Below, piece after piece: positions 24,954 to 34,208 of a stretch of 64,000 nt of DNA; the first letter of the stretch is position 1; the number at the start of each line of letters is the position of its first letter. Made by a program: the position numbers and the translations under genes. The notes under the pieces were generated by a model, which was not told where the DNA came from, did no database searches, and saw only the letters and a program-made list of their open reading frames with translations. Source of the stretch: Vibrio proteolyticus NBRC 13287 (GTDB lineage Bacteria > Pseudomonadota > Gammaproteobacteria > Enterobacterales > Vibrionaceae); the NCBI RefSeq assembly GCF_000467125.1, contig NZ_BATJ01000021.1, positions 40,636 to 104,635 on the forward strand, given 5' to 3'.

Positions 24954-26840
24954 ATGACTGAACAATATAATGCTGGGGCCATTGAGGTTCTTAATGGTTT
25001 AGAACCAGTACGTCGCCGACCAGGGATGTATACGGATACCGCTCGCCCAAACCATCTGGGTCAGGAAGTGATCGACAACAGTGTCGATGAAGCGTTAGCC
25101 GGACATGCCTCCAAGGTACAAGTGATTCTTCATGCCGACCAGTCACTTGAAGTGATCGATGATGGTCGTGGTATGCCTGTTGATATTCACCCGGAAGAGA
25201 AGGTTTCCGGGGTTGAATTGATCCTTTGCAAGCTGCACGCCGGCGGTAAATTCTCCAACAAAAACTATCAGTTCTCCGGTGGTCTGCACGGCGTGGGCAT
25301 TTCGGTGGTGAACGCCCTGTCCAAGCGTGTGGAAGTAACCGTGCGCCGCGATGGTCAGGTGTATGAAATTGCCTTTGAACACGGTGATAAGGTCGAAGAT
25401 CTGACCGTGACTGGTACCTGTGGCCGCCGTAATCGGGGCACCAGCGTGCACTTCTGGCCTGAAGCCAAATATTTTGACTCCGCCAACTTCTCTGTGACAC
25501 GTCTGGTCAACAACCTGCGTGCTAAAGCGGTGCTGTGCCCTGGTCTTGAAATCACCTTCAGTGACAAGGTCAATGGCAAAGAGCACCGGTGGCTCTATGA
25601 AGACGGTCTGAAAGACTATCTGGCCGAAGGTGTCAAAGGCTATCCGGTGTTACCGGAAGAACCATTTACCGGCGAATTTTCTGCGGAAACGGAAGCGGCT
25701 ACCTGGGCGGTGATCTGGCAGCCGGAAGGCGGTGAGATGATCACCGAAAGCTACGTCAACCTGATCCCGACAGCGCAGGGAGGCACTCATGTGAATGGGT
25801 TGCGTCAGGGCCTGCTGGATGCGATGCGCGAATTTTGTGAGTTCCGTAACCTGCTGCCACGCGGTGTCAAGCTGACCGGTGATGACGTGTTCGACCGCTG
25901 TAGTTACGTGCTGTCGGTCAAAATGCAGGATCCCCAATTTGCAGGGCAGACTAAAGAACGTCTGTCGTCACGTCAGACGGCAGCCTTTGTTTCTGGCGTC
26001 GTCAAAGATGCGTTCAGTTTGTGGTTGAATGAAAAGCCGCAACTGGCTGAGCAACTGGCGGAAGTGTGTATTGCTAATGCGCATCGCCGTATGCGCGCGA
26101 GCAAAAAAGTGGTGCGTAAGAAAGTGGCGTCTGGCCCGGCTCTGCCGGGGAAACTGACCGATTGTTCGGTGCAGGACCTCAACCGTACCGAGCTGTTCCT
26201 GGTGGAAGGGGACTCGGCCGGCGGCAGTGCGAAACAAGCCCGCGATCGCGAATTTCAGGCGGTGATGCCACTGCGCGGTAAGATTCTTAATACCTGGGAA
26301 GTGTCGGCGGATCAGGTGTTGGCGTCGCAGGAAGTGCACGATATTTCCGTCGCATTGGGGATCGACCCGGACAGCGATAATCTGGACAGCCTGCGTTACG
26401 GCAAAGTGTGCATTCTGGCCGATGCGGACTCAGATGGTCTGCACATCGCCACCTTGTTGTGTGCGTTGTTTACCCGCCATTTCCGTGCGTTGGTTGAGGC
26501 AGGACACGTTTATGTGGCGATGCCGCCACTGTATCGCATCGATTGTGGTAAAGAGGTCTTTTACGCCTTGGATGACGGCGAGAAAGACGGCATCCTAGAA
26601 CGTTTGAGTAAGAAAAAAGCCAAAATCAACGTCCAACGATTCAAAGGTCTGGGTGAAATGAACCCGCTGCAGTTGCGGGAAACCACGATGGATCCGAACA
26701 CGCGTCGTCTGGTGCAACTGACCATCGATGACGATGAAGCAACCAATGAAATGATGGATATGCTGCTGGGTAAAAAGCGTGCCGATGACCGTCGCAGTTG
26801 GCTGCAACGCAACGGCGATCAGGCGGAGGTTGAGGTTTAA
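24954..26840 (+). CDS. parE: Topoisomerase IV subunit B
   Basis: ParE is the ATPase subunit of topoisomerase IV, which unlinks daughter chromosomes. The 628 residues (E. coli 630) show the GHKL ATP site (EVIDNSVDEALAG, VIDDGRGMPVD, SGGLHGVGISVVNALS) and the TOPRIM domain (LVEGDSAGGSAKQARDRE, LADADSDGLHI). The ATG start aligns with the E. coli N-terminus, yet no clear Shine-Dalgarno sequence precedes it. parC follows after 2 nt, so the two subunits are made from one transcript. Confidence 0.99.
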   Translation: MTEQYNAGAIEVLNGLEPVRRRPGMYTDTARPNHLGQEVIDNSVDEALAGHASKVQVILHADQSLEVIDDGRGMPVDIHPEEKVSGVELILCKLHAGGKFSNKNYQFSGGLHGVGISVVNALSKRVEVTVRRDGQVYEIAFEHGDKVEDLTVTGTCGRRNRGTSVHFWPEAKYFDSANFSVTRLVNNLRAKAVLCPGLEITFSDKVNGKEHRWLYEDGLKDYLAEGVKGYPVLPEEPFTGEFSAETEAATWAVIWQPEGGEMITESYVNLIPTAQGGTHVNGLRQGLLDAMREFCEFRNLLPRGVKLTGDDVFDRCSYVLSVKMQDPQFAGQTKERLSSRQTAAFVSGVVKDAFSLWLNEKPQLAEQLAEVCIANAHRRMRASKKVVRKKVASGPALPGKLTDCSVQDLNRTELFLVEGDSAGGSAKQARDREFQAVMPLRGKILNTWEVSADQVLASQEVHDISVALGIDPDSDNLDSLRYGKVCILADADSDGLHIATLLCALFTRHFRALVEAGHVYVAMPPLYRIDCGKEVFYALDDGEKDGILERLSKKKAKINVQRFKGLGEMNPLQLRETTMDPNTRRLVQLTIDDDEATNEMMDMLLGKKRADDRRSWLQRNGDQAEVEV

Positions 26841-26842
26841 CC

Positions 26843-29116
26843 ATGTCTACTGAAATTACCTACGATGGCGTTGAACAACTGCCACTGCGCAAGTTTACCG
26901 AAGACGCTTATCTGAATTACTCCATGTACGTCATCATGGACCGGGCATTGCCATACATTGGTGATGGCCTGAAGCCGGTTCAGCGACGTATCATTTACGC
27001 CATGTCGGAGCTGGGATTGTCCGCTTCGGCTAAGTACAAAAAATCCGCGCGTACCGTCGGTGACGTATTGGGTAAATATCACCCTCACGGTGATTCGGCC
27101 TGTTACGAAGCCATGGTCTTGATGGCGCAGCCATTCTCCTACCGGTATCCTCTGGTTGATGGTCAGGGGAACTGGGGGGCACCGGACGATCCGAAATCGT
27201 TCGCTGCGATGCGTTATACCGAAGCGAAACTGTCCAAGTTTGCCGAAGTACTGCTCGGGGAACTGGGTCAGGGCACGGTTGAGTGGCAACCAAACTTTGA
27301 TGGCACGATGAAAGAGCCGCAAATGTTGCCAGCCCGACTGCCACATATTCTGCTCAATGGCGTGACCGGCATTGCCGTCGGCATGGCCACCGACATTCCA
27401 CCACATAACGTACGTGAAATTGCCGATGCGACCATCCACCTGATCGACAATCCGAAAGCGGAATTGCCCGAGGTGATGGATTACGTTAAAGGACCGGATT
27501 ATCCGACGGAAGCGGAGATCATTTCACCCCAAGCGGAAATCGAGAAGATTTATCGCAACGGTCGCGGCAGCATTAAAATGCGTGCGGTATGGCACAAAGA
27601 AGGCAGTGACATTGTGGTGACCGCGTTGCCACATCAGGTTTCCGGTGCGAAGTTGCTAGAACAGATCGCCAACCAGATGCGCGCCAAGAAGCTACCGATG
27701 GTCGACGATTTGCGTGATGAATCGGATCACGAGAATCCGACGCGTATCGTGATCGTTCCGCGTTCGAACCGGGTCGACAGCGAGCAACTGATGAACCATT
27801 TGTTCGCCTCGACGGATCTGGAAAGAAATTACCGCGTTAACCTGAATATGATCGGTCTGGACAACCGTCCACAAGTCAAAGGGCTGGTGCAGATCCTGAG
27901 CGAATGGATTGAGTTCCGTCGTGAGACCGTACGTCGTCGTTTGCAATACCGTCTGGATAAAGTGCTGGCACGCCTGCACATTCTGGAAGGTTTGCTGGTC
28001 GCGTATCTGAATCTCGATGAAGTGATTGAAATCATCCGGACCGAAGACGATCCGAAAGCCGTGCTGATGGCGCGCTTTGGTATCACCGACATTCAGGCGG
28101 ACGCTATCCTCGACACCAAACTTCGTCATCTGGCTAAGCTGGAAGAGATGAAGATCCGCGGTGAACAGGAAGAGCTGGAAAAAGAGCGTGAGAAACTGGA
28201 GCAACTGCTGGGTTCCGAACGCCGTCTGAATACCTTGCTGAAGAAAGAGATCAAAGCCGATGCTGAGAAGTATGGCGACGACCGCCGTTCACCGCTGATA
28301 GAACGTGCGGAAGCCAAAGCGCTGACTGAACGTGACTTGGTGCCAAGTGAGCCAATCACGGTTGTGTTGTCAGAAAAAGGCTGGATCCGTCACGCCAAAG
28401 GTCATGACGTCAATGCGGAAGGGCTTAACTACAAGTCTGGCGATAAGTATCTGGCTCATGCCATCGGTAAGAGCAACCAACAGGCCGTATTCCTTGGCAG
28501 TGATGGTCGCAGTTATTCACTCGAATCGCACTCTATGCCGTCTGCGCGTAGCCAGGGGGAACCGATCACTGGGCGACTCAATATCAGTGCCGGCACGCAT
28601 GTGCGTCAGGTGGTGATGGGTGAAGAAGATCAGCTGTGGTTGATTGGCTCGGATGCTGGTTACGGCTTCGTGTGTAAAGGCGCGGATATGCTGTCGAAAA
28701 ACCGCAGTGGTAAAGCGCTGGTGACATTGCCGCAAAACTCGGAAATCATGACGCCGCAAAGCATCAATGATCTCGACTCCGATGAAATTCTGGCGATCAC
28801 TAACCAGGGCCGGATGTTACTGTTCCCGATCAAAGACCTGCCGCAACTGGGCAAAGGGAAAGGAAACAAGATCATCAACATTCCGGCAGCGAAAGCCAAA
28901 GAGCGTGAAGAGTTTGTCTCGCACCTGATGGCCTTGCCGCAAGGCTGCTCGGTGACGCTTTATGCCGGAAAACGCAAGTTAGGCCTGAAGCCGGCGGACC
29001 TGGAGAATTTCCGTGGTGAACGAGGCCGTCGTGGCAGCTTACTGCCACGAGGGTTGCAGCGCGTAACCCGGATTGATGTGGAAAGTGACGCAACGGAACC
29101 TGCCGAAGAAGAGTAA
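26843..29116 (+). CDS. parC: Topoisomerase IV subunit A
   Basis: ParC is the DNA cleavage subunit partnered with ParE. The 757 residues (E. coli 752) have the breakage-reunion domain with catalytic Tyr125 in AAMRYTEAKL and the C-terminal beta-pinwheel. The quinolone-resistance region reads HPHGDSACYEAM with Ser85 and Glu89, equivalent to Ser80 and Glu84 of E. coli and wild type. The start lies 2 nt after the parE stop. A terminator follows within 5 nt. Confidence 0.99.
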   Translation: MSTEITYDGVEQLPLRKFTEDAYLNYSMYVIMDRALPYIGDGLKPVQRRIIYAMSELGLSASAKYKKSARTVGDVLGKYHPHGDSACYEAMVLMAQPFSYRYPLVDGQGNWGAPDDPKSFAAMRYTEAKLSKFAEVLLGELGQGTVEWQPNFDGTMKEPQMLPARLPHILLNGVTGIAVGMATDIPPHNVREIADATIHLIDNPKAELPEVMDYVKGPDYPTEAEIISPQAEIEKIYRNGRGSIKMRAVWHKEGSDIVVTALPHQVSGAKLLEQIANQMRAKKLPMVDDLRDESDHENPTRIVIVPRSNRVDSEQLMNHLFASTDLERNYRVNLNMIGLDNRPQVKGLVQILSEWIEFRRETVRRRLQYRLDKVLARLHILEGLLVAYLNLDEVIEIIRTEDDPKAVLMARFGITDIQADAILDTKLRHLAKLEEMKIRGEQEELEKEREKLEQLLGSERRLNTLLKKEIKADAEKYGDDRRSPLIERAEAKALTERDLVPSEPITVVLSEKGWIRHAKGHDVNAEGLNYKSGDKYLAHAIGKSNQQAVFLGSDGRSYSLESHSMPSARSQGEPITGRLNISAGTHVRQVVMGEEDQLWLIGSDAGYGFVCKGADMLSKNRSGKALVTLPQNSEIMTPQSINDLDSDEILAITNQGRMLLFPIKDLPQLGKGKGNKIINIPAAKAKEREEFVSHLMALPQGCSVTLYAGKRKLGLKPADLENFRGERGRRGSLLPRGLQRVTRIDVESDATEPAEEE

Positions 29117-29120
29117 CAAG

Positions 29121-29150
29121 AAACATCCCCGCCAATGAGCGGGGATGTTT
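29121..29150 (+). terminator. parC terminator
   Basis: AAACATCCCCGC-CAATGA-GCGGGGATGTTT is a strong stem directly after the parC stop. The T-run is short (TTTATAT). It may also act on the converging degS transcript. Confidence 0.8.
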
Positions 29151-29180
29151 ATATCTGTAGCTGTTGGTTTAATCGCGGTA

Positions 29181-30242
29181 CTAGCGGGTGTCTTCCGCAA
29201 CGGTCACTGTCAGGGTTTTCTCTTCGCCTTTACGTAGGATCAGCACATCAACGGTGGTACCTGGACGCAGGTCAGTAACCAGGTCCATCACACTTTGTCG
29301 GCCGTTGACTTTTTCGCCATCGATTTTCAGGATAATGTCCTGAGCCTGAAAGCCCGCGGTGCTGGCAGGCCCATTGGGGTCCACCCCCAGTACGATGATA
29401 CCACCCATATGTTCATTACCCAGCAGACGGGCTGTAACCGGGTTGATGTCCTGACCATCGACACCGATGTAGCCGCGGATCACCCGGCCATCAGCGATGA
29501 TTTTTTCCATGATTTTACTCGCCAGCGCATACGGAATAGCAAACGAGATACCATAGGTCTCCAGATCGGTGGCTTGTTGGAACGACGCAGTATTGATGCC
29601 AACCAGTTCCCCCCGTGTGTTAACCAGTGCGCCTCCGGAGTTCCCCTGATTGATGGCAGCATCCGTTTGAATAAAGGCCTGGCGTCCATCGGCGCTGATT
29701 GATGAACGCCCGGTAGCGGAGATGATGCCAAAGGTCGTGGTCTGTCCCAGATTGTATGGGTTACCGATCGCCAGGACGACGTCGCCGACGTTGGGCGAGT
29801 AATTCGGGTTGAGCGGGATCACCGGTAGGCTGGACAGTTCAATACGCAGAATCGCGATATCCGTGCGGCGATCTTTGCCCACCAGTTGTGCAGCGGCGAC
29901 GCGACCGTCTTGCAGTGCTACGATGATCTGATCGGCCTGAGCGACGACATGATAATTGGTGATGATGTAGCCTTTCGGGTTCACAATCACGCCGGATCCC
30001 AAGCCCTGCGTCGACAATTTAGTGCGGTCATTTTCAGCATACTTGCGGCTGTAGATATTGACCACGGCCGGCGCAGCACGTCGGTACGCGCTATTGAAGG
30101 AAATCTGCAAGTCGCTCAAATCTTGAGGGCTGGCGGTGTCAACCACGGGAATCACATTGGAACGCAAAGAAGGCACCGCGAGGATCAGGAGAGCGGCAGT
30201 CAGAACACCCAATAACACTGACCGCAACAGGAATTTCAGCAT
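29181..30242 (-). CDS. degS: DegS, site-1 protease of the sigma-E pathway
   Basis: DegS senses misfolded outer membrane proteins and cuts RseA to release sigma-E. ATG 30242 (GAG upstream) gives 353 residues (E. coli 355); a TTG at 30263 is a poorer start. An N-terminal membrane anchor (LLRSVLLGVLTAALLILAVP) is followed by the serine protease domain with His in ITNYHVV, Asp in RRTDIAILR and Ser in NQGNSGGALVN. A single PDZ domain follows (IRGYIGVDGQ ... GPASTAGFQAQDI). One PDZ plus an uncleaved anchor separates it from DegQ, encoded just upstream. Confidence 0.97.
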   Translation of the reverse strand: MLKFLLRSVLLGVLTAALLILAVPSLRSNVIPVVDTASPQDLSDLQISFNSAYRRAAPAVVNIYSRKYAENDRTKLSTQGLGSGVIVNPKGYIITNYHVVAQADQIIVALQDGRVAAAQLVGKDRRTDIAILRIELSSLPVIPLNPNYSPNVGDVVLAIGNPYNLGQTTTFGIISATGRSSISADGRQAFIQTDAAINQGNSGGALVNTRGELVGINTASFQQATDLETYGISFAIPYALASKIMEKIIADGRVIRGYIGVDGQDINPVTARLLGNEHMGGIIVLGVDPNGPASTAGFQAQDIILKIDGEKVNGRQSVMDLVTDLRPGTTVDVLILRKGEEKTLTVTVAEDTR

Positions 30243-30304
30243 AGTTTTCTCATAACGCCCCAATTAACATAATTCGAATCGCAGAGCATAGCATCAGATC
30301 TCAA

Positions 30305-30342
30305 AATAATAAAAGGGCAGCTCATCTCTGAGCTGCCCTTTG
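30305..30342 (-). terminator. degQ terminator
   Basis: AAAGGGCAGCTCA-TCTC-TGAGCTGCCCTTT is a very stable hairpin. On the minus strand it is followed by TTTTATTATTTTGA. It should limit read-through from degQ into degS. Confidence 0.85.
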
Positions 30343-30362
30343 GTAAGCGAGTCGCGTTTTGT

Positions 30363-31730
30363 CTAGCGAACGACTAAGTATATCGAACGTTCACCCCGTT
30401 GAATATTCAGCGCCAGAACTCCCGGGTTTTTCTCCAGCACTGCGCGCAGGTCCGCGAGGTTTTTCACCCGGTGACGGTTCACACCGATGATGATGTCGCC
30501 GGTCTGCAACTGATAAGCTTCAGCTGGTGAGCCTTTTTTCACTTCGGTTACTTTAACGCCGGTCACCGGATCGCGTTTGGTGGTGTTGGTTAGCTCGGCT
30601 CCAGTCAGTCCTTCATGCAGTTTCTCGGCAGCGGTCTTGATGTTGGTTTGCTCGCCCAGTGTGACCCGGAAGCTGCGTTCTTTGCCGTCACGTACCACGC
30701 CGAGCGTGACTTCTTTACCAGCTCCCAGGGTGGCGACTTTAGCGCGCAGCTCTGAGAAGGTGTTGATCGCTTTGCCATTGACCGACACGATGACATCACC
30801 AGCTTGTAGCCCCGCTTTATCGGCGGCGCTGTCAGGCACCACCTGGCTAACAAAGGCCCCTTTACTGGACTCGTAACCCAGGGCGTCAGCCAGCTCTGAG
30901 GTGACTTCGCCCCCCTGAACCCCCAGCATGCCGCGTTTGACCTCACCAAATTCCAGAATTTGGTCGGCGAGATTTTTCATCATATTGGATGGGATAGCAA
31001 AGCCGATACCGACGTTGCCGCCGCTTGGGCCTAGAATGGCGGTATTGATACCGATCAGCTCACCATTTAGGTTGACCAGAGCACCGCCCGAGTTACCGCT
31101 GTTGATGGCCGCGTCGGTCTGAATGAAGTTCTCGAAGTTTTCGATGTTGAGCCCGCTGCGCCCCAGCGCTGACACAATCCCCGAGGTGACGGTCTGGCCA
31201 AGGCCAAACGGGTTACCGATGGCCACGGCGAAATCACCGACCCGCAATCGATCCGAATCTGCAATCTTAATTTCCGTTAAATTCTTCGCTTTCTCGAGCT
31301 GCAATAGCGCGACGTCAGACATTTTATCACCGCCGATCAGCTCTGCTTTGTATTCACGACCATCGTGCAGCTTGACCCGGATTTTCTCGGCGCCGTTGAT
31401 GACGTGGTAGTTAGTGACGATATAGCCTTTCCCGGCATCGATAATTACGCCGGAGCCCAGTCCGCGGAAAGGACGCTCCTGAAGCTGCTCAGTCGGAAAG
31501 TCAGGGCCAAAGAAGAAACGGAACTGTTCGGGAAGACGCTGTTTGGATACCTGAGTGCCTTCGACGGCAATGCTGACCACCGCTGGTGTGACTTTTTCCA
31601 GCATTGGGGCTAGGCTCGGCAGCTGTTCACCGCTGGCAGAAAAAGGCAAGGCTGCGGTGGCCGATATAGGGGTGATGAGTGAACTTATGCTTAACGACAG
31701 GATGGTTAAGGCAAGCAAAGGTTTTTTCAT
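30363..31730 (-). CDS. degQ: DegQ-family periplasmic serine endoprotease
   Basis: This is a Do/HtrA-family protease and chaperone for envelope protein quality control. The 455-residue length equals E. coli DegQ rather than DegP (474), and it lacks DegP's long Q-rich LA loop. A cleavable signal peptide (ending ISATA) is followed by the catalytic triad in VTNYHVIN, MSDVALLQ and NSGNSGGALVN, then two PDZ domains (RGMLGVQGGEVTSELAD and the C-terminal AYQLQTGDIIIGVN). A strong AAAGGAG ribosome site precedes the ATG. The order zapG-degQ-degS is that of E. coli. Many Vibrio annotations call it DegP. Confidence 0.94.
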   Translation of the reverse strand: MKKPLLALTILSLSISSLITPISATAALPFSASGEQLPSLAPMLEKVTPAVVSIAVEGTQVSKQRLPEQFRFFFGPDFPTEQLQERPFRGLGSGVIIDAGKGYIVTNYHVINGAEKIRVKLHDGREYKAELIGGDKMSDVALLQLEKAKNLTEIKIADSDRLRVGDFAVAIGNPFGLGQTVTSGIVSALGRSGLNIENFENFIQTDAAINSGNSGGALVNLNGELIGINTAILGPSGGNVGIGFAIPSNMMKNLADQILEFGEVKRGMLGVQGGEVTSELADALGYESSKGAFVSQVVPDSAADKAGLQAGDVIVSVNGKAINTFSELRAKVATLGAGKEVTLGVVRDGKERSFRVTLGEQTNIKTAAEKLHEGLTGAELTNTTKRDPVTGVKVTEVKKGSPAEAYQLQTGDIIIGVNRHRVKNLADLRAVLEKNPGVLALNIQRGERSIYLVVR

Positions 31731-31848
31731 CGTTTTAACTCCTTTCAGTTAACGCCATTGAGGTTAATATTTGTCCGAAATATTAAAAAACAATTGCTAC
31801 ATCTGAGAGTTATGACTCAAAAACCTTTGTTTAGTTCACCAGTGTGAT

Positions 31849-32292
31849 TTATGAGGCTTTGACGTTCACCACATCGGCGGAGCGAATGATCTCTTTCTCC
31901 TGCTCACGCAGTAAGCCGGTGGCGCCGCTGGCGTAGTCTTTCGGTGCCTGCTCGCTCAGTTCATCCACGACATCACGCGGCTCTTCCGCCTGGGTGAGTT
32001 TCTTCGCGAATGGGTTATCCTGCTCTGGCAGGTTAGGAAGGAGCTCGACAGAGGTCTTCGCCATGTGCTGATACAGCTTAGTGTAATCTTTACCCAGTGT
32101 ATCCAGCATTTCTGCGGCCTGGGCAAAATGGTCAGCCAATTCCTGGCGATGCTGCTCTATCTCGAACTTAGCCGCATCCAGGTCTTTCTGAATGTTCTTT
32201 TGCTTTTTGTACTCAGGGGTCATGATTCGGGTAATCACAATCCCCAAGACCGCACCTACTAACAGGCCAACAAGGGCATAAATCCAAGGCAT
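31849..32292 (-). CDS. zapG: ZapG (YhcB), DUF1043 envelope protein
   Basis: ZapG/YhcB is an inner membrane protein that links cell division, peptidoglycan and phospholipid synthesis in enterics. The 147-residue protein has one N-terminal membrane helix (MPWIYALVGLLVGAVLGIVI). A cytoplasmic coiled coil (about 30-90, DLDAAKFEIEQHRQELADHF) and a disordered tail with the conserved LPNLPEQDNPFAKKL follow. It diverges from zapE with about 135 nt between starts and is followed by degQ on the same strand. Confidence 0.92.
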   Translation of the reverse strand: MPWIYALVGLLVGAVLGIVITRIMTPEYKKQKNIQKDLDAAKFEIEQHRQELADHFAQAAEMLDTLGKDYTKLYQHMAKTSVELLPNLPEQDNPFAKKLTQAEEPRDVVDELSEQAPKDYASGATGLLREQEKEIIRSADVVNVKAS

Positions 32293-32429
32293 AATAGCTC
32301 CTTATCATTGTTATTTAACATGTTTTTTACCGGTTGGTTACACATGTTCAAATCACATGGTACTATGAGTCCCAGATTGGATAAAGCAAAATGCGTGTGC
32401 TCCGATTAGAAGTTTGAATGGAAAGGTGT

Positions 32430-33533
32430 ATGACTCCCAAGCAGCGATACGAGAACGATCTTTTAACTCCTGGCTTTCAACACGATGCCGCTCAGCAACA
32501 AGCTGTCGACGCCCTAGATAGCCTTTATCATCAGATTCTCGAGCATGTGAACCAGCCACCAGCGACGCGATCGTTATGGCAGCGTTTGTCCGGTAAAAAG
32601 GCAAGTCAGGCGGAGGCGCCGAAAGGGCTGTATTTCTGGGGTGGAGTGGGGCGCGGTAAAACCTATCTGATGGACGCGTTTTATGACGCCTTACCTATCC
32701 AGAAAAAAATGCGCGTCCATTTTCACCGTTTCATGTACCGGGTGCATGATGAACTGGCGGCCCTGGCCGAGGTGAGCGATCCGCTTGAGTGTGTCGCTGA
32801 TAAGTTTAAGTTGGAAGCGGACGTCATTTGTTTTGATGAGTTTTTTGTTTCAGATATTACCGATGCCATGATACTGGGCACTCTGTTTCAGGCTCTGTTC
32901 AGACGCGGGGTGATTTTGGTCGCGACGTCGAACATTCCGCCACATGATCTGTACCGCAATGGCTTACAGCGTGCGCGTTTTCTGCCGGCGATTGAATTGA
33001 TCGAAACGCATTGCCACATCCTGAATGTCGACAGTGGCGTCGACTATCGGCTACGTACGCTGGAGCAGGCGGAGATTTACCACTTTCCAATTGATGACGC
33101 CGCCCGCAGTAATCTGATGCGTTATTTCCGTCAATTGGTCGGTGAAGACAAAGCTTACCAACAGAAGATTGACATCAATCATCGTCAATTGGAGGTTGTC
33201 GCCAGTTGTGACGGGGTGCTTCAGGCGACGTTTGCCCAGCTGTGCGAAACCGCCCGTAGCCAAAATGACTATATTGAACTCTCCAAACTGTATCACACGG
33301 TATTGCTGTCAGACGTGAAACAAATGGGGCGCAATATTGACGATGCGGCGCGACGTTTTATTGCTCTGGTGGACGAGTTTTACGAGCGACACGTTAAACT
33401 GATTATTTCGGCAGAAGTTGCCTTAGAAGCCCTGTATACACAAGGGCATCTGGAGTTTGAATTCAAACGTTGTCAGTCACGCCTGATTGAAATGCAGAGT
33501 CACGAATACCTAGCTCGGGAGCATTTAGGTTAA
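32430..33533 (+). CDS. zapE: ZapE, cell-division ATPase (AFG1 family)
   Basis: ZapE is an AFG1-like AAA ATPase that interacts with FtsZ in E. coli. Walker A is GGVGRGKTYLMD (around residue 70) and Walker B is VICFDEFFV (around 135). A conserved MLRYFRQLV-like helix and the terminal RLIEMQS region are typical. I favour ATG 32430 (MTPKQRYEND, 367 residues) because GGAAAGG lies just before it. ATG 32418, four codons upstream, is possible and has AGAAG before it. E. coli ZapE is 375 residues. Confidence 0.93.
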   Translation: MTPKQRYENDLLTPGFQHDAAQQQAVDALDSLYHQILEHVNQPPATRSLWQRLSGKKASQAEAPKGLYFWGGVGRGKTYLMDAFYDALPIQKKMRVHFHRFMYRVHDELAALAEVSDPLECVADKFKLEADVICFDEFFVSDITDAMILGTLFQALFRRGVILVATSNIPPHDLYRNGLQRARFLPAIELIETHCHILNVDSGVDYRLRTLEQAEIYHFPIDDAARSNLMRYFRQLVGEDKAYQQKIDINHRQLEVVASCDGVLQATFAQLCETARSQNDYIELSKLYHTVLLSDVKQMGRNIDDAARRFIALVDEFYERHVKLIISAEVALEALYTQGHLEFEFKRCQSRLIEMQSHEYLAREHLG

Positions 33534-33591
33534 AGGCTGTCTGCGATTTTTAGACAACGAAGAAAAAATTCGTGATTTTGTTCAAAAAGAG

Positions 33592-33620
33592 GTGATTTTT
33601 TCTTCGCTCTTCTCTATAAT
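33592..33620 (+). promoter_or_regulatory. candidate rplM promoter
   Basis: A perfect -10, TATAAT (33615-33620), follows a poor -35-like hexamer (GTGATT, 33592-33597) at 17 bp. The predicted start near 33627 leaves a leader of about 138 nt before the rplM ATG. The perfect -10 is the main support. Confidence 0.55.
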
Positions 33621-33626
33621 CCTGCG

Positions 33627-33764
33627 ACCCACCGTTACTGCAGACTCAATTTTTCCAAGTTGGGTCGAGAGTGCCACCCACTCGAAGGGGTGATGACTGG
33701 GCTCTTAGTCAGTGGGAGCTAAGGCTCCTTAAGTGTAAATTTAAATTAACGGGTTATTATTAGC
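33627..33764 (+). promoter_or_regulatory. structured leader of the L13-S9 operon
   Basis: The leader holds a hairpin TGACT/AGTCA (33694-33698 with 33707-33711). It also holds two stems that cannot form together: CCCAC/GTGGG (33677-33681 with 33712-33716) and GGAGC/GCTCC (33715-33719 with 33724-33728). The ribosome site before the ATG is weak. In E. coli this operon is autoregulated by L13 at translation; these structures are candidates for the same control here. Confidence 0.45.
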
Positions 33765-34193
33765 ATGAAAACTTTCGTTGCTAAACCAGAAACTGTAAAA
33801 CGCGACTGGTACGTTGTAGACGCTGAGGGTAAAACTCTAGGTCGTCTAGCAAGTGAAATTGCATCTCGCCTACGTGGCAAACACAAAGCTGAATACACTC
33901 CTCACGTTGACACTGGTGATTACATCATCGTTATCAACGCTGAGAAAGTTGCTGTAACAGGCAACAAAGCTAAAAACAAAGTGTACTACCGTCACTCTGA
34001 GTTCCCAGGCGGCCTAAAATCAATCACTTTTGAAAAGCTGATCGATCGTAAGCCTGAGATGGCTCTTGAACTAGCGGTTAAAGGCATGCTTCCACGTGGT
34101 CCTCTTGGCCGTGCTATGTACCGTAAGCTGAAAGTTTACGCTGGCGCTGAGCACAACCATGCTGCTCAACAACCACAAGTACTGGACATCTAA
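33765..34193 (+). CDS. rplM: Ribosomal protein L13
   Basis: L13 is an early-assembling protein of the 50S subunit. The 142-residue length equals E. coli. The family features VDAEGKTLGRLASEIASRLRG, YRHSEFPGGLKS and GMLPRGPLGR are all present. Codon use is highly biased. It is the first gene of a two-gene operon with rpsI, 15 nt downstream. Confidence 0.99.
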   Translation: MKTFVAKPETVKRDWYVVDAEGKTLGRLASEIASRLRGKHKAEYTPHVDTGDYIIVINAEKVAVTGNKAKNKVYYRHSEFPGGLKSITFEKLIDRKPEMALELAVKGMLPRGPLGRAMYRKLKVYAGAEHNHAAQQPQVLDI

Positions 34194-34208
34194 TCGGGGA
34201 TTTCGGAA

